A stretch of 64,000 bases of DNA from Litorimonas sp965205225 (GCA_965205225.1 CBDBFZ010000002.1:744001-808000); one strand, 5' to 3'. Shown: positions 27,583 to 36,441, counted from the first letter of the stretch. Notes: generated by a model from the sequence alone, not told the origin. Numbers and translations: made by a program.

Positions 27583-29229
27583 CTAGTCCTTGACTTGACC
27601 AGTCGGGCTCTCCCGCTCACCGACCATGCTCTCCCCGTCCATGGTCTCATCTGCACCCTTGATACTGTAGCGCAGATTATACTCGCGCATATCCTCTTCC
27701 AGAGTATCTAAATGCATCATCCATTTGACGAATGGCGACAGAATGATGAGCCCGGCACCCACGGCGACAGCAATCCAACCCACACTGGAGTAAACCTGTA
27801 GGACTTGGTCCTCACCACCGCCTTCAGCAGCGGTTAGCTTGGCAATCTGCGCTGCTGTGAAATTACCGGCGCCCGACGCTAAGAACCAGGCCCCCATGAC
27901 CAAGCCAACCATTTTGGGCACAGACAGGCGCGTCATGGCAGACAGACCCACAGGCGATAAGCAAAGCTCGCCTGTTGTATGGAGCAGATAAATTAGGAAG
28001 ATGAAGACTACTGGTGTCAAGTTTGCGCCTGCGGACTGAGCGCCCCAGACAAGAATGAGGAAGCCGAGACCCAGCTGGATCACGCCAAGACCAAACTTGG
28101 CGGGTGCGCTTGGGTCGAGCCCCCGTTTGCCAAGCCATACCCAGAGCGCCGCGAAGAGCGGGCCCAGAACGATAATATACATGGCATTGAGTGACTGGAA
28201 GACAGAGGCCACGACTTCCGTACCCATAAAGGTCCGATCAACTTTGCGGTCTGTGTAAAGGTTCAGCGAGGAACCTGCCTGTTCGAACAGAGCCCAGAAC
28301 AAAACTTGAATAGAGATCAGGAACAATGCTGCCAAAATCCGGTTTCGCGGGTGGGGCGGCAGGGTGATGACGGACCGGGCCACGATGTAGATGTAGATAG
28401 CCGCCATGCTGAAATAGAGCAGCGGTTCGACGAGACCCTGATTAGAAATCAAATACCAAATGACCCCCACGCCACCAAGCGTCGCTAAATAGATGATCCA
28501 TTCGGTCGAGAGCCCCGCAAAGCGTTTCATTGCCAAACCAACAGGATCCGAACTTTCCCCTGCACCATCGAGAAGCGGTTTGCCCCAGACAAACACGATG
28601 AGGCCTGCAAGCATGCCAATACCGGCAGCACCGAAGCCATATTTCCAACCGAAGGTCTCACCGAGATAACCGGAAATCAGAGCCCCCGCAAAAGCACCCA
28701 GATTAATCCCGACATAGAACAGCGTAAACGCACCGTCGCGCCGTTCATCTGTCTTGTCGTAAAGCTCTCCCACAATGGCGGAAATGTTGGCTTTCAGGAA
28801 GCCAACACCGGCAATAATAAGTGCGAGAGAGAAGTAGAAGACATTCATGATCGTGCCGTCGCGGAAAGACGGGTCGACGACCGGTTCCCCTTCAATCGCC
28901 ATGCCGAGATGTCCGGCCACAAGCAGGATCGCACCCCACATCACAGCTTTGCGCTGGCCAAGATAACGGTCAGCCAGCATGCCGCCGATCACAGGGGTAA
29001 TATAGACGAGCGTCGTATAAGCTCCGTAGATGCCGTAGGCTTGTGTATCGGAAAAGAGGAAGTGCTTCGTCAGATAGAGGATGAGCAGCGCGCGCATGCC
29101 GTAATAGGAAAAACGCTCCCACATTTCGGCAAAGAACAGAATATAGAGCCCGCGTGGATGATTGCGCATCTGATAGAGTGCAATCGCAACGCCGACCAAT
29201 GCGATTGCCGACAGAATAAGATAGAACAT
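27583..29229 (-). CDS. POT-family proton-dependent peptide transporter
   Basis: 548 residues with 12-14 hydrophobic segments; inner-membrane symporter for di- and tripeptides. The POT signatures are clear: FFAEMWERFSYYGMRALLILYL (ExxER-type motif) in the first helices, GGMLADRYLGQRKAV after, and FTLFYVGINLGAFAGALISGYLGE. The C-terminal polar tail ends at a TAG within CTAG shared with the IS5 derivative. Converges with the GNAT gene. Confidence 0.92.
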   Translation of the reverse strand: MFYLILSAIALVGVAIALYQMRNHPRGLYILFFAEMWERFSYYGMRALLILYLTKHFLFSDTQAYGIYGAYTTLVYITPVIGGMLADRYLGQRKAVMWGAILLVAGHLGMAIEGEPVVDPSFRDGTIMNVFYFSLALIIAGVGFLKANISAIVGELYDKTDERRDGAFTLFYVGINLGAFAGALISGYLGETFGWKYGFGAAGIGMLAGLIVFVWGKPLLDGAGESSDPVGLAMKRFAGLSTEWIIYLATLGGVGVIWYLISNQGLVEPLLYFSMAAIYIYIVARSVITLPPHPRNRILAALFLISIQVLFWALFEQAGSSLNLYTDRKVDRTFMGTEVVASVFQSLNAMYIIVLGPLFAALWVWLGKRGLDPSAPAKFGLGVIQLGLGFLILVWGAQSAGANLTPVVFIFLIYLLHTTGELCLSPVGLSAMTRLSVPKMVGLVMGAWFLASGAGNFTAAQIAKLTAAEGGGEDQVLQVYSSVGWIAVAVGAGLIILSPFVKWMMHLDTLEEDMREYNLRYSIKGADETMDGESMVGERESPTGQVKD

Positions 29230-29318
29230 GGGCGTTCGCCCTCCCCTTTGAAATGTTCGGCGCGTCCCTGTCGCCGTAATCTTCTATTGCCCTGCCACAG
29301 GGCTTAGCACTTGGCAAT

Positions 29319-30272
29319 TCAACCTGTGGGCGGGGACAGGATTCCGAAAATTGCGCGCGCACCATCGGCGTCACGCGCAATCTGTTTGCGTAGATCGTCA
29401 AAGCTATCGAACTTCTTTTCCTCGCGGATGAAGCTACGGAACCGGACCATCAGGCGCTGGCCGTAAATATCCAAATCGAAATCGAAGATATGGACTTCCA
29501 GCCGGGCCTCTTCGCCGCTCACGGTCGGGCGCGTTCCGGTATTGGCAACACCGGGTCGCCAGTTCGACTCACCGGCAATATGGCATTCGACGGCATAGAC
29601 GCCGAATTTGGGACGGACGAGATCCCCGAAATCGAGATTAGCGGTCGGAAAGCCGATTGTCCGTCCACGTTGCTCACCTCTGGCGATCACCCCATCCACC
29701 ATCCAGGGACGCGACAGCATGTGCTGGGCGTGAAACACATTGCCTTGCTGCAGCGCTTTACGGATTTCGGTTGAGCCATATTTGCCATACATTTTATGTA
29801 GGCCAACCGGGGACACGGTGGTCACACCGATGCCGCGCTCGCCGCAGAGTCGTTTCAAACTCTCTACATCACCGCAGCGGTTCTTGCCAAAGCCGTAATC
29901 ATCGCCAACGACGACATGCTGGATGCCAAGTCCCTGATACAGGACGGTTTCGACAAATTCGGCATCATCCATGTCGCGCAGCGTTTCATCGAAGGGGAGT
30001 TCGAACAGAAAATCAACACCCAGATCACCGAGTATGCCTTCACGCAGACCCGGACTCATCAGGCGGAAGGGCGGCGCATCCGGGTTGAAATATCGGTAAG
30101 GATGGGGTCGAAACAGGCCAATCCCGACGGGTGCGTCATGGTCCGCCGCAATCTCTCGAACCTGATCAATAACGGCCTGGTGACCTCGGTGCAGACCGTC
30201 GAAATTACCGAGCGCTATGACCGCGCCGCGCACCTCTTCAGGCAAGTCAGTGTAGCGATTAAATGAGCGCAC
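29319..30272 (-). CDS. ribF: Bifunctional riboflavin kinase / FAD synthetase
   Basis: 317 residues, standard. The N-terminal nucleotidyltransferase has VIALGNFDGLHRGHQAVID; the C-terminal flavokinase has RGRTIGFPTANLDF and RPTVSGEEARLEVHIFDF. Produces FMN and FAD. The gene directly follows the MaoC-like gene in the same direction with no gap, so they may be co-transcribed. Confidence 0.95.
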   Translation of the reverse strand: MRSFNRYTDLPEEVRGAVIALGNFDGLHRGHQAVIDQVREIAADHDAPVGIGLFRPHPYRYFNPDAPPFRLMSPGLREGILGDLGVDFLFELPFDETLRDMDDAEFVETVLYQGLGIQHVVVGDDYGFGKNRCGDVESLKRLCGERGIGVTTVSPVGLHKMYGKYGSTEIRKALQQGNVFHAQHMLSRPWMVDGVIARGEQRGRTIGFPTANLDFGDLVRPKFGVYAVECHIAGESNWRPGVANTGTRPTVSGEEARLEVHIFDFDLDIYGQRLMVRFRSFIREEKKFDSFDDLRKQIARDADGARAIFGILSPPTG

Positions 30273-30719
30273 CTAGTCGGCAGTCTTCGCCTCAGGGCGC
30301 TTCTGGACGAACACGCCCGCCTCACCGCGGCAGATCTTCACGCCCTCAACCTCGCAATGGCATTTCATTTTAACCCGGCCCGTGCGCTCATTGATTTCAT
30401 CAATGGTCGAAATGGCCGTGACCACATCGCCAATCATGGCGGGTTTGCGAAAACGTAGATTCAGCTCGACAAAAATCGCACCCGGACCGGGCAAATCATT
30501 GCCCAATACGGCGGAGATGAAACTGGCTGAAAGCGCGCCGTGGGCGATCCGTCCACCGAATTGCGTCGTCTTGGCATACTCCTCATCGACATGAATGGGA
30601 TTATGGTCGCCAGTAATCTCGGCGAATGTGTCGATCATTTCAGCCGTAATGGTCGCGGTCGTACTCGCACTCATTCCAACGTCTAGATCTTCCAGATAGT
30701 ATTTCACAATATCAGCCAT
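30273..30719 (-). CDS. MaoC-like (R)-specific enoyl-CoA hydratase / hot-dog dehydratase
   Basis: 148 residues from the ATG at 30719 (MADIVKYYLEDLDVGMSAS). The hydratase-2 motif FAEITGDHNPIHVDEEYAK with the Asp-His catalytic pair, followed by GGRIAHGALSASFISAVLG, defines the family. Likely hydrates or dehydrates acyl-CoA, as PhaJ does, though the family is broad. Upstream is a HAD phosphatase, downstream ribF. Confidence 0.88.
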   Translation of the reverse strand: MADIVKYYLEDLDVGMSASTTATITAEMIDTFAEITGDHNPIHVDEEYAKTTQFGGRIAHGALSASFISAVLGNDLPGPGAIFVELNLRFRKPAMIGDVVTAISTIDEINERTGRVKMKCHCEVEGVKICRGEAGVFVQKRPEAKTAD

Positions 30720-30786
30720 GACGTTCAGCCATAAAAGCGGAGCGCGCCATAGCCAAGCCCAAACCTTTGGCCCCGCATGATTGGGA

Positions 30787-31674
30787 CTACCAAGCGAGTT
30801 CGGGCATCTGATATCGCGCGGACACGCCGTACCGCTCGCACAGCTCTCTGAACTCTTCAACAGTCTTGCCGTAAAGCCCGTCCTGAATAAACAGGCAGTC
30901 GATCCCTTCGCGCTGCGCGCCGAGCACATCGGTGAACAGATTATCGCCGATCATCAGGATCCGCCCGGAATCCTCAGACGGAGTAAAGCCCATCGTTTCT
31001 TCGAACCAGGCCCGGCCCAACCGGTAGATCCGTGGATGCGGCTTGCCGCCATAGACAACCGTTCCGCCCAAACGCTCATAAAGCTGCGCGATCGCGCCCG
31101 CGCACCAGACTTCGCGCCCGTCGATCTGAACTTTCACATCTGGATTGGTGCAGACCATCTCCAGATCGCGCCCTAGCAGATCAGTCAGCAGATCATGATA
31201 GCTTTCCGGATCATCGCCATAATCATAGAGCCCGGTGCAGACGACAAAGGCCGCATCGTCCATATCGGCGAAGTTCATCGGCACTTGATCGAACAGGCCG
31301 AATCCTTCTTCGCCTTCCTGATCCACCGTACCAATCAGAAAGGCGGGTCCGGGCGAACGGCCCGCCAGTTCATTCACAACGGCATCACCCGACGTGACAA
31401 TGGCGTCAAAGAAGCCGTCCGGCATTTCCAGATGCGCGAAACTTTCGGGTACATAGGCGCTGGGCCGGGAGGTGTTGGACATAAGCACGACCGTGCCGAC
31501 CTCATCGCGATATCGTTCCAGTGCCCCGCAGGCGGCGAAGTTCGGGCGGCGACCATTATGCACCACCCCCCAGATGTCGCAGAAAATTGCGTCATATTCA
31601 AAGGCAATGTCAGCCAAGCCGGAGATTGGCTGGAAGGATCGGGCGGTCATGCGCAGAGCTTTAACGGATGACAT
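30787..31674 (-). CDS. HAD-superfamily class IIA hydrolase (TIGR01459-type)
   Basis: About 295 residues. Motif I FCDIWGVVHNG, where the usual second Asp of DxD is Trp-Gly as in this subfamily; motif II VLMSNTSRP; then GKPHPRIYRLG and IGDNLFTDVLGAQREGID for motifs III/IV. The physiological substrate is not known. Start at 31674 (MSSVKALRM) preferred; an ATG at 31692 adds six residues. Confidence 0.85.
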   Translation of the reverse strand: MSSVKALRMTARSFQPISGLADIAFEYDAIFCDIWGVVHNGRRPNFAACGALERYRDEVGTVVLMSNTSRPSAYVPESFAHLEMPDGFFDAIVTSGDAVVNELAGRSPGPAFLIGTVDQEGEEGFGLFDQVPMNFADMDDAAFVVCTGLYDYGDDPESYHDLLTDLLGRDLEMVCTNPDVKVQIDGREVWCAGAIAQLYERLGGTVVYGGKPHPRIYRLGRAWFEETMGFTPSEDSGRILMIGDNLFTDVLGAQREGIDCLFIQDGLYGKTVEEFRELCERYGVSARYQMPELAW

Positions 31675-31709
31675 ACCGCCTGTCCCCGGCATTTATTGCC
31701 GGGGGCAAA

Positions 31710-32102
31710 TTAATTTTCCAGCGACCTATGAAGCGCGCTGATGCTCTCATCCCAATTCTGACCATCAAACGCGATCCGCCGCGCCGTACTCAGCCCCTCG
31801 ACGCAGCGGGCATTCACGCTCCATGCGTGCGGGTGGCTGCGCGGTCTGTAGAGTGGCTTGATTCCGCACGTGTTGCAAAACAGATGATCCGCCGTCTTCG
31901 TGCCGAACCTGTAGGAGATGAGCTGGTATCGTCCTGACAGGAACCGCAGATCGGTCTCTTCGACAAAGACATGCTCATAGCCCGTCATAGTGCAGAGCGA
32001 GCAGTTGCAGTCCGTGACATCAACCGCAAGTGGCGCGTCAAATTCAAACCGCACGGCACCGCAATGACACCGCCCCTGATAGGTCTTCAGACTACTCGTC
32101 AT
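31710..32102 (-). CDS. GFA (glutathione-dependent formaldehyde-activating / CENP-V) family protein
   Basis: 130 residues with the zinc cysteines of the fold: GRCHCGAVRFEF, CNCSLC and FCNTCGIKPLYRPRS. Family members include Gfa but most are of unknown activity. Complete and ordinary. Confidence 0.88.
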   Translation of the reverse strand: MTSSLKTYQGRCHCGAVRFEFDAPLAVDVTDCNCSLCTMTGYEHVFVEETDLRFLSGRYQLISYRFGTKTADHLFCNTCGIKPLYRPRSHPHAWSVNARCVEGLSTARRIAFDGQNWDESISALHRSLEN

Positions 32103-32397
32103 GAAAACCGAATGCCCCGATTGAGCTGCCCGGCGGCAGGAGTTTCGGCGCAGGAATGAGGTCCTTGGCCGCGCGCGGCGACCTCCTCATCCGTTCAATC
32201 TCATCCGCCAGCTACTGGTCCGATCACTGGTCCGATCCATCATGGGCGTCACACTCACTCTAAATTCTTGATTTTCTTTCATTTTTTGTTATGTTCCAGA
32301 AACTTAAGAAAGGATCAAATTACCGCTATTTACCGTAGTTTCATCGGAATTATCGCTCATTCTCGCTGGCACTGCACACATAGTGCACACGTTTATG
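32103..32397. other. Non-coding stretch before integrase debris
   Basis: About 295 bases. I see no gene, tRNA or clear repeat beyond a short direct repeat TGGTCCGATC at 32216-32225 and 32232-32241. The second half turns AT-rich. Confidence 0.4.
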
Positions 32398-32840
32398 GCA
32401 ACTATCGCAAAACTCAAGTTCGGAAACTACCGCGTACAAGTGCGCCGCAAAGGACAGTATGCCTCAAAAACGTTCCTTCTTAAGGCTGACTCTCAATCTT
32501 GGGCCTTGGAAGCCGAGCGCCGCACAGACCAGGGCCATATCATCGAAGCGCCCGTCATCACTGGGTTTAACACGTTCGGACAGCTCATAGACATTCACAT
32601 CGTCGATATGCTGGAAGTAGGCAAACCTCTCGGAAGATCAAAGGATTTCGCACTCAGGACGCTCAAGGAGCATCTGGGCGAGCTCAAGCCCCCTCACCTT
32701 ACCCCGGCCAACGCATTATCGAATACGGACGCGTGAGAGCCAAAGAAGGCGCAGGACCGGCAATACTCTCTGCTGATATATCTTATATCCATACTATCGC
32801 TACACATGCTGCGGCCATACACGGTGTCAAAATTTTAACC
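32398..32840 (+). pseudogene. Tyrosine-recombinase integrase, N-terminal fragment, frameshifted
   Basis: Starts MATIAKLKFGNYRVQVRRKG, the arm/AP2-type N-terminus of phage-like integrases, continues through KSKDFALRTLKEHLGELK-like core-binding text, shifts frame near 32695 and resumes as RVRAKEGAGPAILSAD then SYIHTIATHAAAIHGVKI. It stops at about 32840, so the catalytic domain with Arg-His-Tyr is missing. Marks an old integrated element. Confidence 0.7.
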
Positions 32841-32849
32841 TTGGTGCTA

Positions 32850-33110
32850 AGGATGCTACGTAATTTCCGCTATGATGTCTGGTTTCGTGAGGTCAGGGAA
32901 AGCGGATTCGTGCAACAGCATATTTTGCGGGGAACGCTGCCCAATGGGAAGGAATTCGCTATGCCAGTATGCGCCGTCTGTCAGATCGAAGATGGTCGTA
33001 TCGTGAGATTTGATGAGCATCTGGATTCAGCTCACACGAAAAAACTCATACGCGGAATAATCAGAGTGATCATTACGGATACAATAAAAAGCACAGAGTC
33101 TTTCTTTTGA
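32850..33110 (+). pseudogene. SnoaL-like/NTF2-fold fragment joined to integrase debris
   Basis: Open frame with NFRYDVWFREVRESGFVQ, then GTLPNGKEFAMPVCAVCQIEDGRIVRFDEH, which resembles the second half of SnoaL-like small cone-shaped proteins. There is no proper start; it is continuous with the integrase frame, so the join is a deletion scar. Family call is tentative. Confidence 0.4.
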
Positions 33111-33215
33111 TCACAGCCCATTCCTCATCTGATAAGTCAAATCGCATGATCCAATCTCCTTCACCAAGATTGAATCAGTACCCTAATCATAAATCAATAA
33201 CTCAAATTGGGTTCA
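33109..33215 (-). mobile_element. Left-end remnant of another IS5-family element
   Basis: On the minus strand an ATG at about 33147 gives MRFDLSDEEWAVI, the usual first residues of IS5-group transposases, after an end like GGGTCTGAACCC near 33205-33216. Only about 100 bp remain. Different from the IS427-type copies in the window. Confidence 0.6.
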
Positions 33216-33343
33216 GACCCTAATGAGCGCACATCATCAGCCCCGCCGTCAATATAGTCAAACATGGCGATAGGCAGCTTTTTGCGCGCCAATTTTCGCA
33301 GGCCTCCATATTACGACATTTGGACAGCTTCACAGCGGCAAAG

Positions 33344-34039
33344 CTAGGGTGATCTGAGCTGAAAATCTATGGCGGCTTCGATGTGAAGCGCGGTAGTGTC
33401 GAGCATAGGTAAGGTATGGTGGCTTTGGTCCAGCAACAGGCAATGCTCTGTACAGCCCAGAATGATTCTGTCCACGCCCTGCGCCATGGCTTTGTCAATA
33501 ACACCAAGATAGACATTGCGGGACGCGTCCCTGACATTGCCATAGGCAAGCTCAGCAAACAGTATATCGTCGAGTTTCTGGCAGTCTTCGCGGACGGGCA
33601 CTATCGGATCCACGTTGACCCGGGCTTTAAGGCTAGGCAGATAATAATCGCCCTCCATGACAAAATCTGTGCCGAGCACAAGCGGCCGCTTAAGGCCTTT
33701 GCGCTTTAATGTGGAAGCAAGGGCGTCCAGAATATGAATCACGGGAAGGCCCGTCACTGAGGCGAGGTTATCGGCGCCCATATGGGCGGAGTTTGACAAA
33801 ATCATGAGGCCGTCGGCACCGGCAGCCTTAAGGCGAAGCCCTGCTTTGCCAATGGCTTCAATATAGCCGGGTTTATTACGTAGATAGAGCGGCAGGACGC
33901 TCTCATAATCAAAGGACCATAAAAGTAGCTCGGAGGTTTTATCGTCGCCTGTGCGGGCACGCATGGCCCGGTGTAAATTCTGATAATAAACGACCGTGCT
34001 CTGCACCGTCAGCCCGCCGATCAGACCCAGTGTTTTCAA
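33344..34039 (-). CDS. Aspartate/glutamate racemase-family protein
   Basis: 231 residues. N-terminus MKTLGLIGGLTVQSTVVYY matches the aspartate racemase branch. The second catalytic Cys is present in ILGCTEHCLLL, but the first site reads ILSNSAHM, with Ser-Ala where cysteine- or Thr-containing NT(M)H is usual. Activity may differ from a simple racemase. Overlaps the downstream start of the acyl-CoA ligase by 4 bp (ligase is upstream on the minus strand), so the two are co-translated. Confidence 0.85.
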   Translation of the reverse strand: MKTLGLIGGLTVQSTVVYYQNLHRAMRARTGDDKTSELLLWSFDYESVLPLYLRNKPGYIEAIGKAGLRLKAAGADGLMILSNSAHMGADNLASVTGLPVIHILDALASTLKRKGLKRPLVLGTDFVMEGDYYLPSLKARVNVDPIVPVREDCQKLDDILFAELAYGNVRDASRNVYLGVIDKAMAQGVDRIILGCTEHCLLLDQSHHTLPMLDTTALHIEAAIDFQLRSP

Positions 34040-35703
34040 GCGCCCAATTCCTCTACCATAGCATCACGCATGACAAATTTCTGCATTTTGCCCGTTACGG
34101 TCATGGGAAACTCTGTGACGATTTTGATATGTTTGGGAATTTTGAAATGAGTGATCTGGCCCTGACAATAGGCCTTGATATCCTGCGCCGATAGGCTTGA
34201 TCCAGGCCTAAGCTGAACCCATGCACAGACCTGTTCGCCGTATTTGGCGTCCGGAATGCCAAAGACTTGGGCTTCGGCAATCTCGGCATGGGTATAGAGA
34301 TATTCCTCAACCTCGCGCGGATAGATATTTTCCCCGCCCCTAATGATCATGTCTTTGATGCGGCCGGTAATTTGCACATAGCCTTCCGCGTCCATTTCGC
34401 CGAGATCTCCGCTATGCAAAAACCCCTCTTTGTCGATTGTCTCGGCTGTCCGCTCCGGCTCATCCCAATAGCTTGCCATAACCCCGTAGCCCTTGGAGCA
34501 GACTTCGCCCTGCTCACCTATATCGGCTGTGCTGCCGTCTTCGCGGATAATTTTTTGTTCCCAATTATAATGAGCCCTCCCGACGGTTGAAACCCGCTGT
34601 TCAAATGTGTCCTCAATAGCCGTCATGGTATTGATTGGACTGCATTCGGTCTGGCCATAGCCAATGACAATTTCTGTCAATTCCATATCCTTGATCATAC
34701 GGTTCATGAGCTCTACGGGACAGGTAGACCCGGCGATAATGCCCGTGCGCAAAGGCCCTACCTCAAAGTCCTTGAAATTGGGCAAATCCAGCTGCGCAAT
34801 GAACATGGTTGGGACGCCGTGCAGGGCCGTACACTTTTCTTCGGAGGCGGTTCTCAGGGTCTGTTCCGGCTCAAACACTTCGCCGGGAAAAACCATGGTG
34901 GCGCCAACACTGACACATAACAGCGTGCCCAAAACCATGCCAAAGCAGTGATAGAGCGGCACCGGAATACATAATCTGTCTTCCGCGCTCAGACGCATGC
35001 TGCGAGCAGATAAAAATGCGTTATTGAGGATATTGCGGTGGCTGAGCGTGGCCCCTTTGGGTGTGCCCGTTGTGCCGCTGGTAAACTGGATGTTGATATT
35101 GTCATTAATATCCAGAGTTTTTGCAGCTGCTCTGACCGCAAGATCGTCGGCTTCTGTTCCCATATCCATGACATCATAAAAATTATACATGCCAGGCGAG
35201 CTCTCGGCTCCCATGCGGATAATCGTCGTGAGCTGGGGGAATTTTGCGGCCTTAAGCGCGCCAGGCTCGCAATGAGACAATTCGGGCGCAAACTCATTCA
35301 GCATATCCAGATAATGACTGGTTTTAAATACTTCCGCCGTCACCAGCGCTTTACAGCCAACCTTGTTGAGCACATATTCCAGCTCGAACAAGCGGTAAGC
35401 CGGATTGACGCAAACCATAATGGCGCCGATTTTGGCTGTTGCGAACTGGGTCATAACCCACTCCACCCGGTTTGGCGACCAGATACCGACCCGATCCCCT
35501 TTTTTGATGTCCAGATGCATGAGCCCGGCAGCAAAACGGTCAACCTGCCGGTTAAATTCCCGGTAGTTCCAGCGAATGTCTTGATGAGGCATGACCAATG
35601 CCGGATGGTCCGGATTTGCCGCGACAATTTCTTCGAGCTTGTCCCCAATGGTCATTTCGATCATGGGGGCCGTTTCCCCAATATGATGCGCTTTTAGACT
35701 CAT
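34036..35703 (-). CDS. AMP-forming acyl-CoA synthetase / ligase
   Basis: 555 residues, ANL superfamily. Motifs: FTSGTTGTPKGATLSH (ATP-binding P-loop), GYGQTECSPINT, HSGDLGEMDAEGYVQITGR and the C-terminal catalytic Lys in TVTGKMQKF. Close in layout to medium-chain/AMP-binding synthetases such as the FadD3-like or YngI type. Cytosolic. Paired with the racemase gene downstream. Confidence 0.9.
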   Translation of the reverse strand: MSLKAHHIGETAPMIEMTIGDKLEEIVAANPDHPALVMPHQDIRWNYREFNRQVDRFAAGLMHLDIKKGDRVGIWSPNRVEWVMTQFATAKIGAIMVCVNPAYRLFELEYVLNKVGCKALVTAEVFKTSHYLDMLNEFAPELSHCEPGALKAAKFPQLTTIIRMGAESSPGMYNFYDVMDMGTEADDLAVRAAAKTLDINDNINIQFTSGTTGTPKGATLSHRNILNNAFLSARSMRLSAEDRLCIPVPLYHCFGMVLGTLLCVSVGATMVFPGEVFEPEQTLRTASEEKCTALHGVPTMFIAQLDLPNFKDFEVGPLRTGIIAGSTCPVELMNRMIKDMELTEIVIGYGQTECSPINTMTAIEDTFEQRVSTVGRAHYNWEQKIIREDGSTADIGEQGEVCSKGYGVMASYWDEPERTAETIDKEGFLHSGDLGEMDAEGYVQITGRIKDMIIRGGENIYPREVEEYLYTHAEIAEAQVFGIPDAKYGEQVCAWVQLRPGSSLSAQDIKAYCQGQITHFKIPKHIKIVTEFPMTVTGKMQKFVMRDAMVEELGA

Positions 35704-35783
35704 TTATTCCCCCACCCGTCTTTGCGACTTTGTTTTTCTATCGCAGCAACAAATCCAACCTCAACATATGCGCTGCGTTTGTG

Positions 35784-35826
35784 TGACCTGCCCCTATTAG
35801 GTGGACCACCTCATCGGGGCAGGTCA
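35784..35826. repeat. 43-bp palindrome made of two IS3 ends
   Basis: TGACCTGCCCC...AGGTGG, a central base, then the mirrored CCACCT...GGGGCAGGTCA; the 21-nt arms match at 19 positions. Both arms look like the right end of the IS3 copies in this window (their ends at 3485 and 45576). It may be a footprint or mini-element left by that IS. Confidence 0.7.
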
Positions 35827-35837
35827 AGACCGAGCAA

Positions 35838-36140
35838 GTGTACGTTTCGCTTCATATCAGCCTGCAGAGTGGACTGGGCGCCGCATTTACTCCAAAAGGA
35901 CTGGATTTCGCTCAGGAAAAGAGCGTGGTTGGGCTCATGTCAGACCCAGACAGACTTCGGCAATATGCTTCTATTGTCATGGTACATTTGGAGAATGCAC
36001 ATAAGGCAGCACAAAAGGTTCAAGAGAGAGGCATCACGCTGATCGAGATGGAGGGCGGGTTTGAGAGAATAGCACGCGCGCTGATTGAGGTGGAAAATTG
36101 TCTCAAATCAGTGGCTGCATTCATCCTCGAAAGGCCGTGA
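35838..36140 (+). CDS. Hypothetical helical protein before the CRISPR locus
   Basis: Up to 100 residues, ending SVAAFILERP. The middle and end (EKSVVGLMSDPDRLRQYAS, then LIEMEGGFERIARALIEVE) look like genuine amphipathic helices with sensible codon use; the first ~25 residues, next to IS3-end sequence, may not be native. No family recognised. A stem-loop with T-run at 36232-36254 could terminate it. Possibly the C-terminus of a truncated gene. Confidence 0.4.
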   Translation: MYVSLHISLQSGLGAAFTPKGLDFAQEKSVVGLMSDPDRLRQYASIVMVHLENAHKAAQKVQERGITLIEMEGGFERIARALIEVENCLKSVAAFILERP

Positions 36141-36231
36141 GGTTGATGGAGCTTGTCGAAGCGGACATTTTTAATCGGTCAAATTTCCAGAATTCAGATT
36201 ACGCGCTACAAAATTGTTCCATTCTAAATCG

Positions 36232-36254
36232 TCATCTCAAAGGTTGAGATTTTT
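36232..36254 (+). terminator. Intrinsic terminator, plus strand
   Basis: ATCTCAA-AGG-TTGAGAT stem with a 3-nt loop, followed by TTTTTGATG. Placed to end transcription from the small ORF at 35838, and just beyond the end of the opposing tracrRNA. Confidence 0.65.
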
Positions 36255-36263
36255 GATGTGATG

Positions 36264-36374
36264 AAAGAAAGAAGGCGAGCCGGAGCTCGCCTTCGCATTT
36301 CGTGGACTTCGGCTCCACTGGAGCCGGTCCGTATTAACGGAAAGTCCGACTTTTCCAGAGTGCTAGAAATGCAG
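36264..36374 (-). ncRNA. tracrRNA of the type II-C system
   Basis: On the minus strand, starting near 36374, TCTAGCACTCTGGAAAAGTC (about 36367-36348) equals the plus-strand form of the CRISPR repeat, i.e. an anti-repeat to minus-strand crRNA. The next bases, GGAC then CCGTTAAT, continue partial complementarity. A hairpin GGCTCCAGTGGAGCC (36311-36325) sits inside an outer GGAC/GTCC stem, and a 10-bp intrinsic terminator GAAGGCGAGC / GCTCGCCTTC (36271-36294) with TTTCTTT ends the RNA. It pairs with pre-crRNA for RNase III processing and Cas9 loading. The terminator fixes the strand. Confidence 0.88.
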
Positions 36375-36378
36375 GCCT

Positions 36379-36407
36379 CGTCTAATCGTTTTACATTCTG
36401 AGGTCAA
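36379..36407 (-). promoter_or_regulatory. Sigma-70-type promoter of tracrRNA
   Basis: Minus strand: TTGACC (36407-36402), 17-nt spacer, TAGACG (36384-36379). The -35 is near consensus; the -10 is weaker. Start would be around 36374, just before the anti-repeat. Confidence 0.6.
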
Positions 36408-36441
36408 GTCCCTAAGATCCTTCCAACTCTGGAGGGGCATC

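Noticed and set aside
32100..32400. A tRNA or attachment site next to the integrase fragment
   Set aside because: No cloverleaf or duplicated att core could be found; the integrase is too decayed to place its ends.
36345..36440. tracrRNA on the plus strand leading into cas9
   Set aside because: No terminator or hairpin follows the anti-repeat on that strand before the cas9 start; the minus strand has promoter, hairpins and terminator in the right order.
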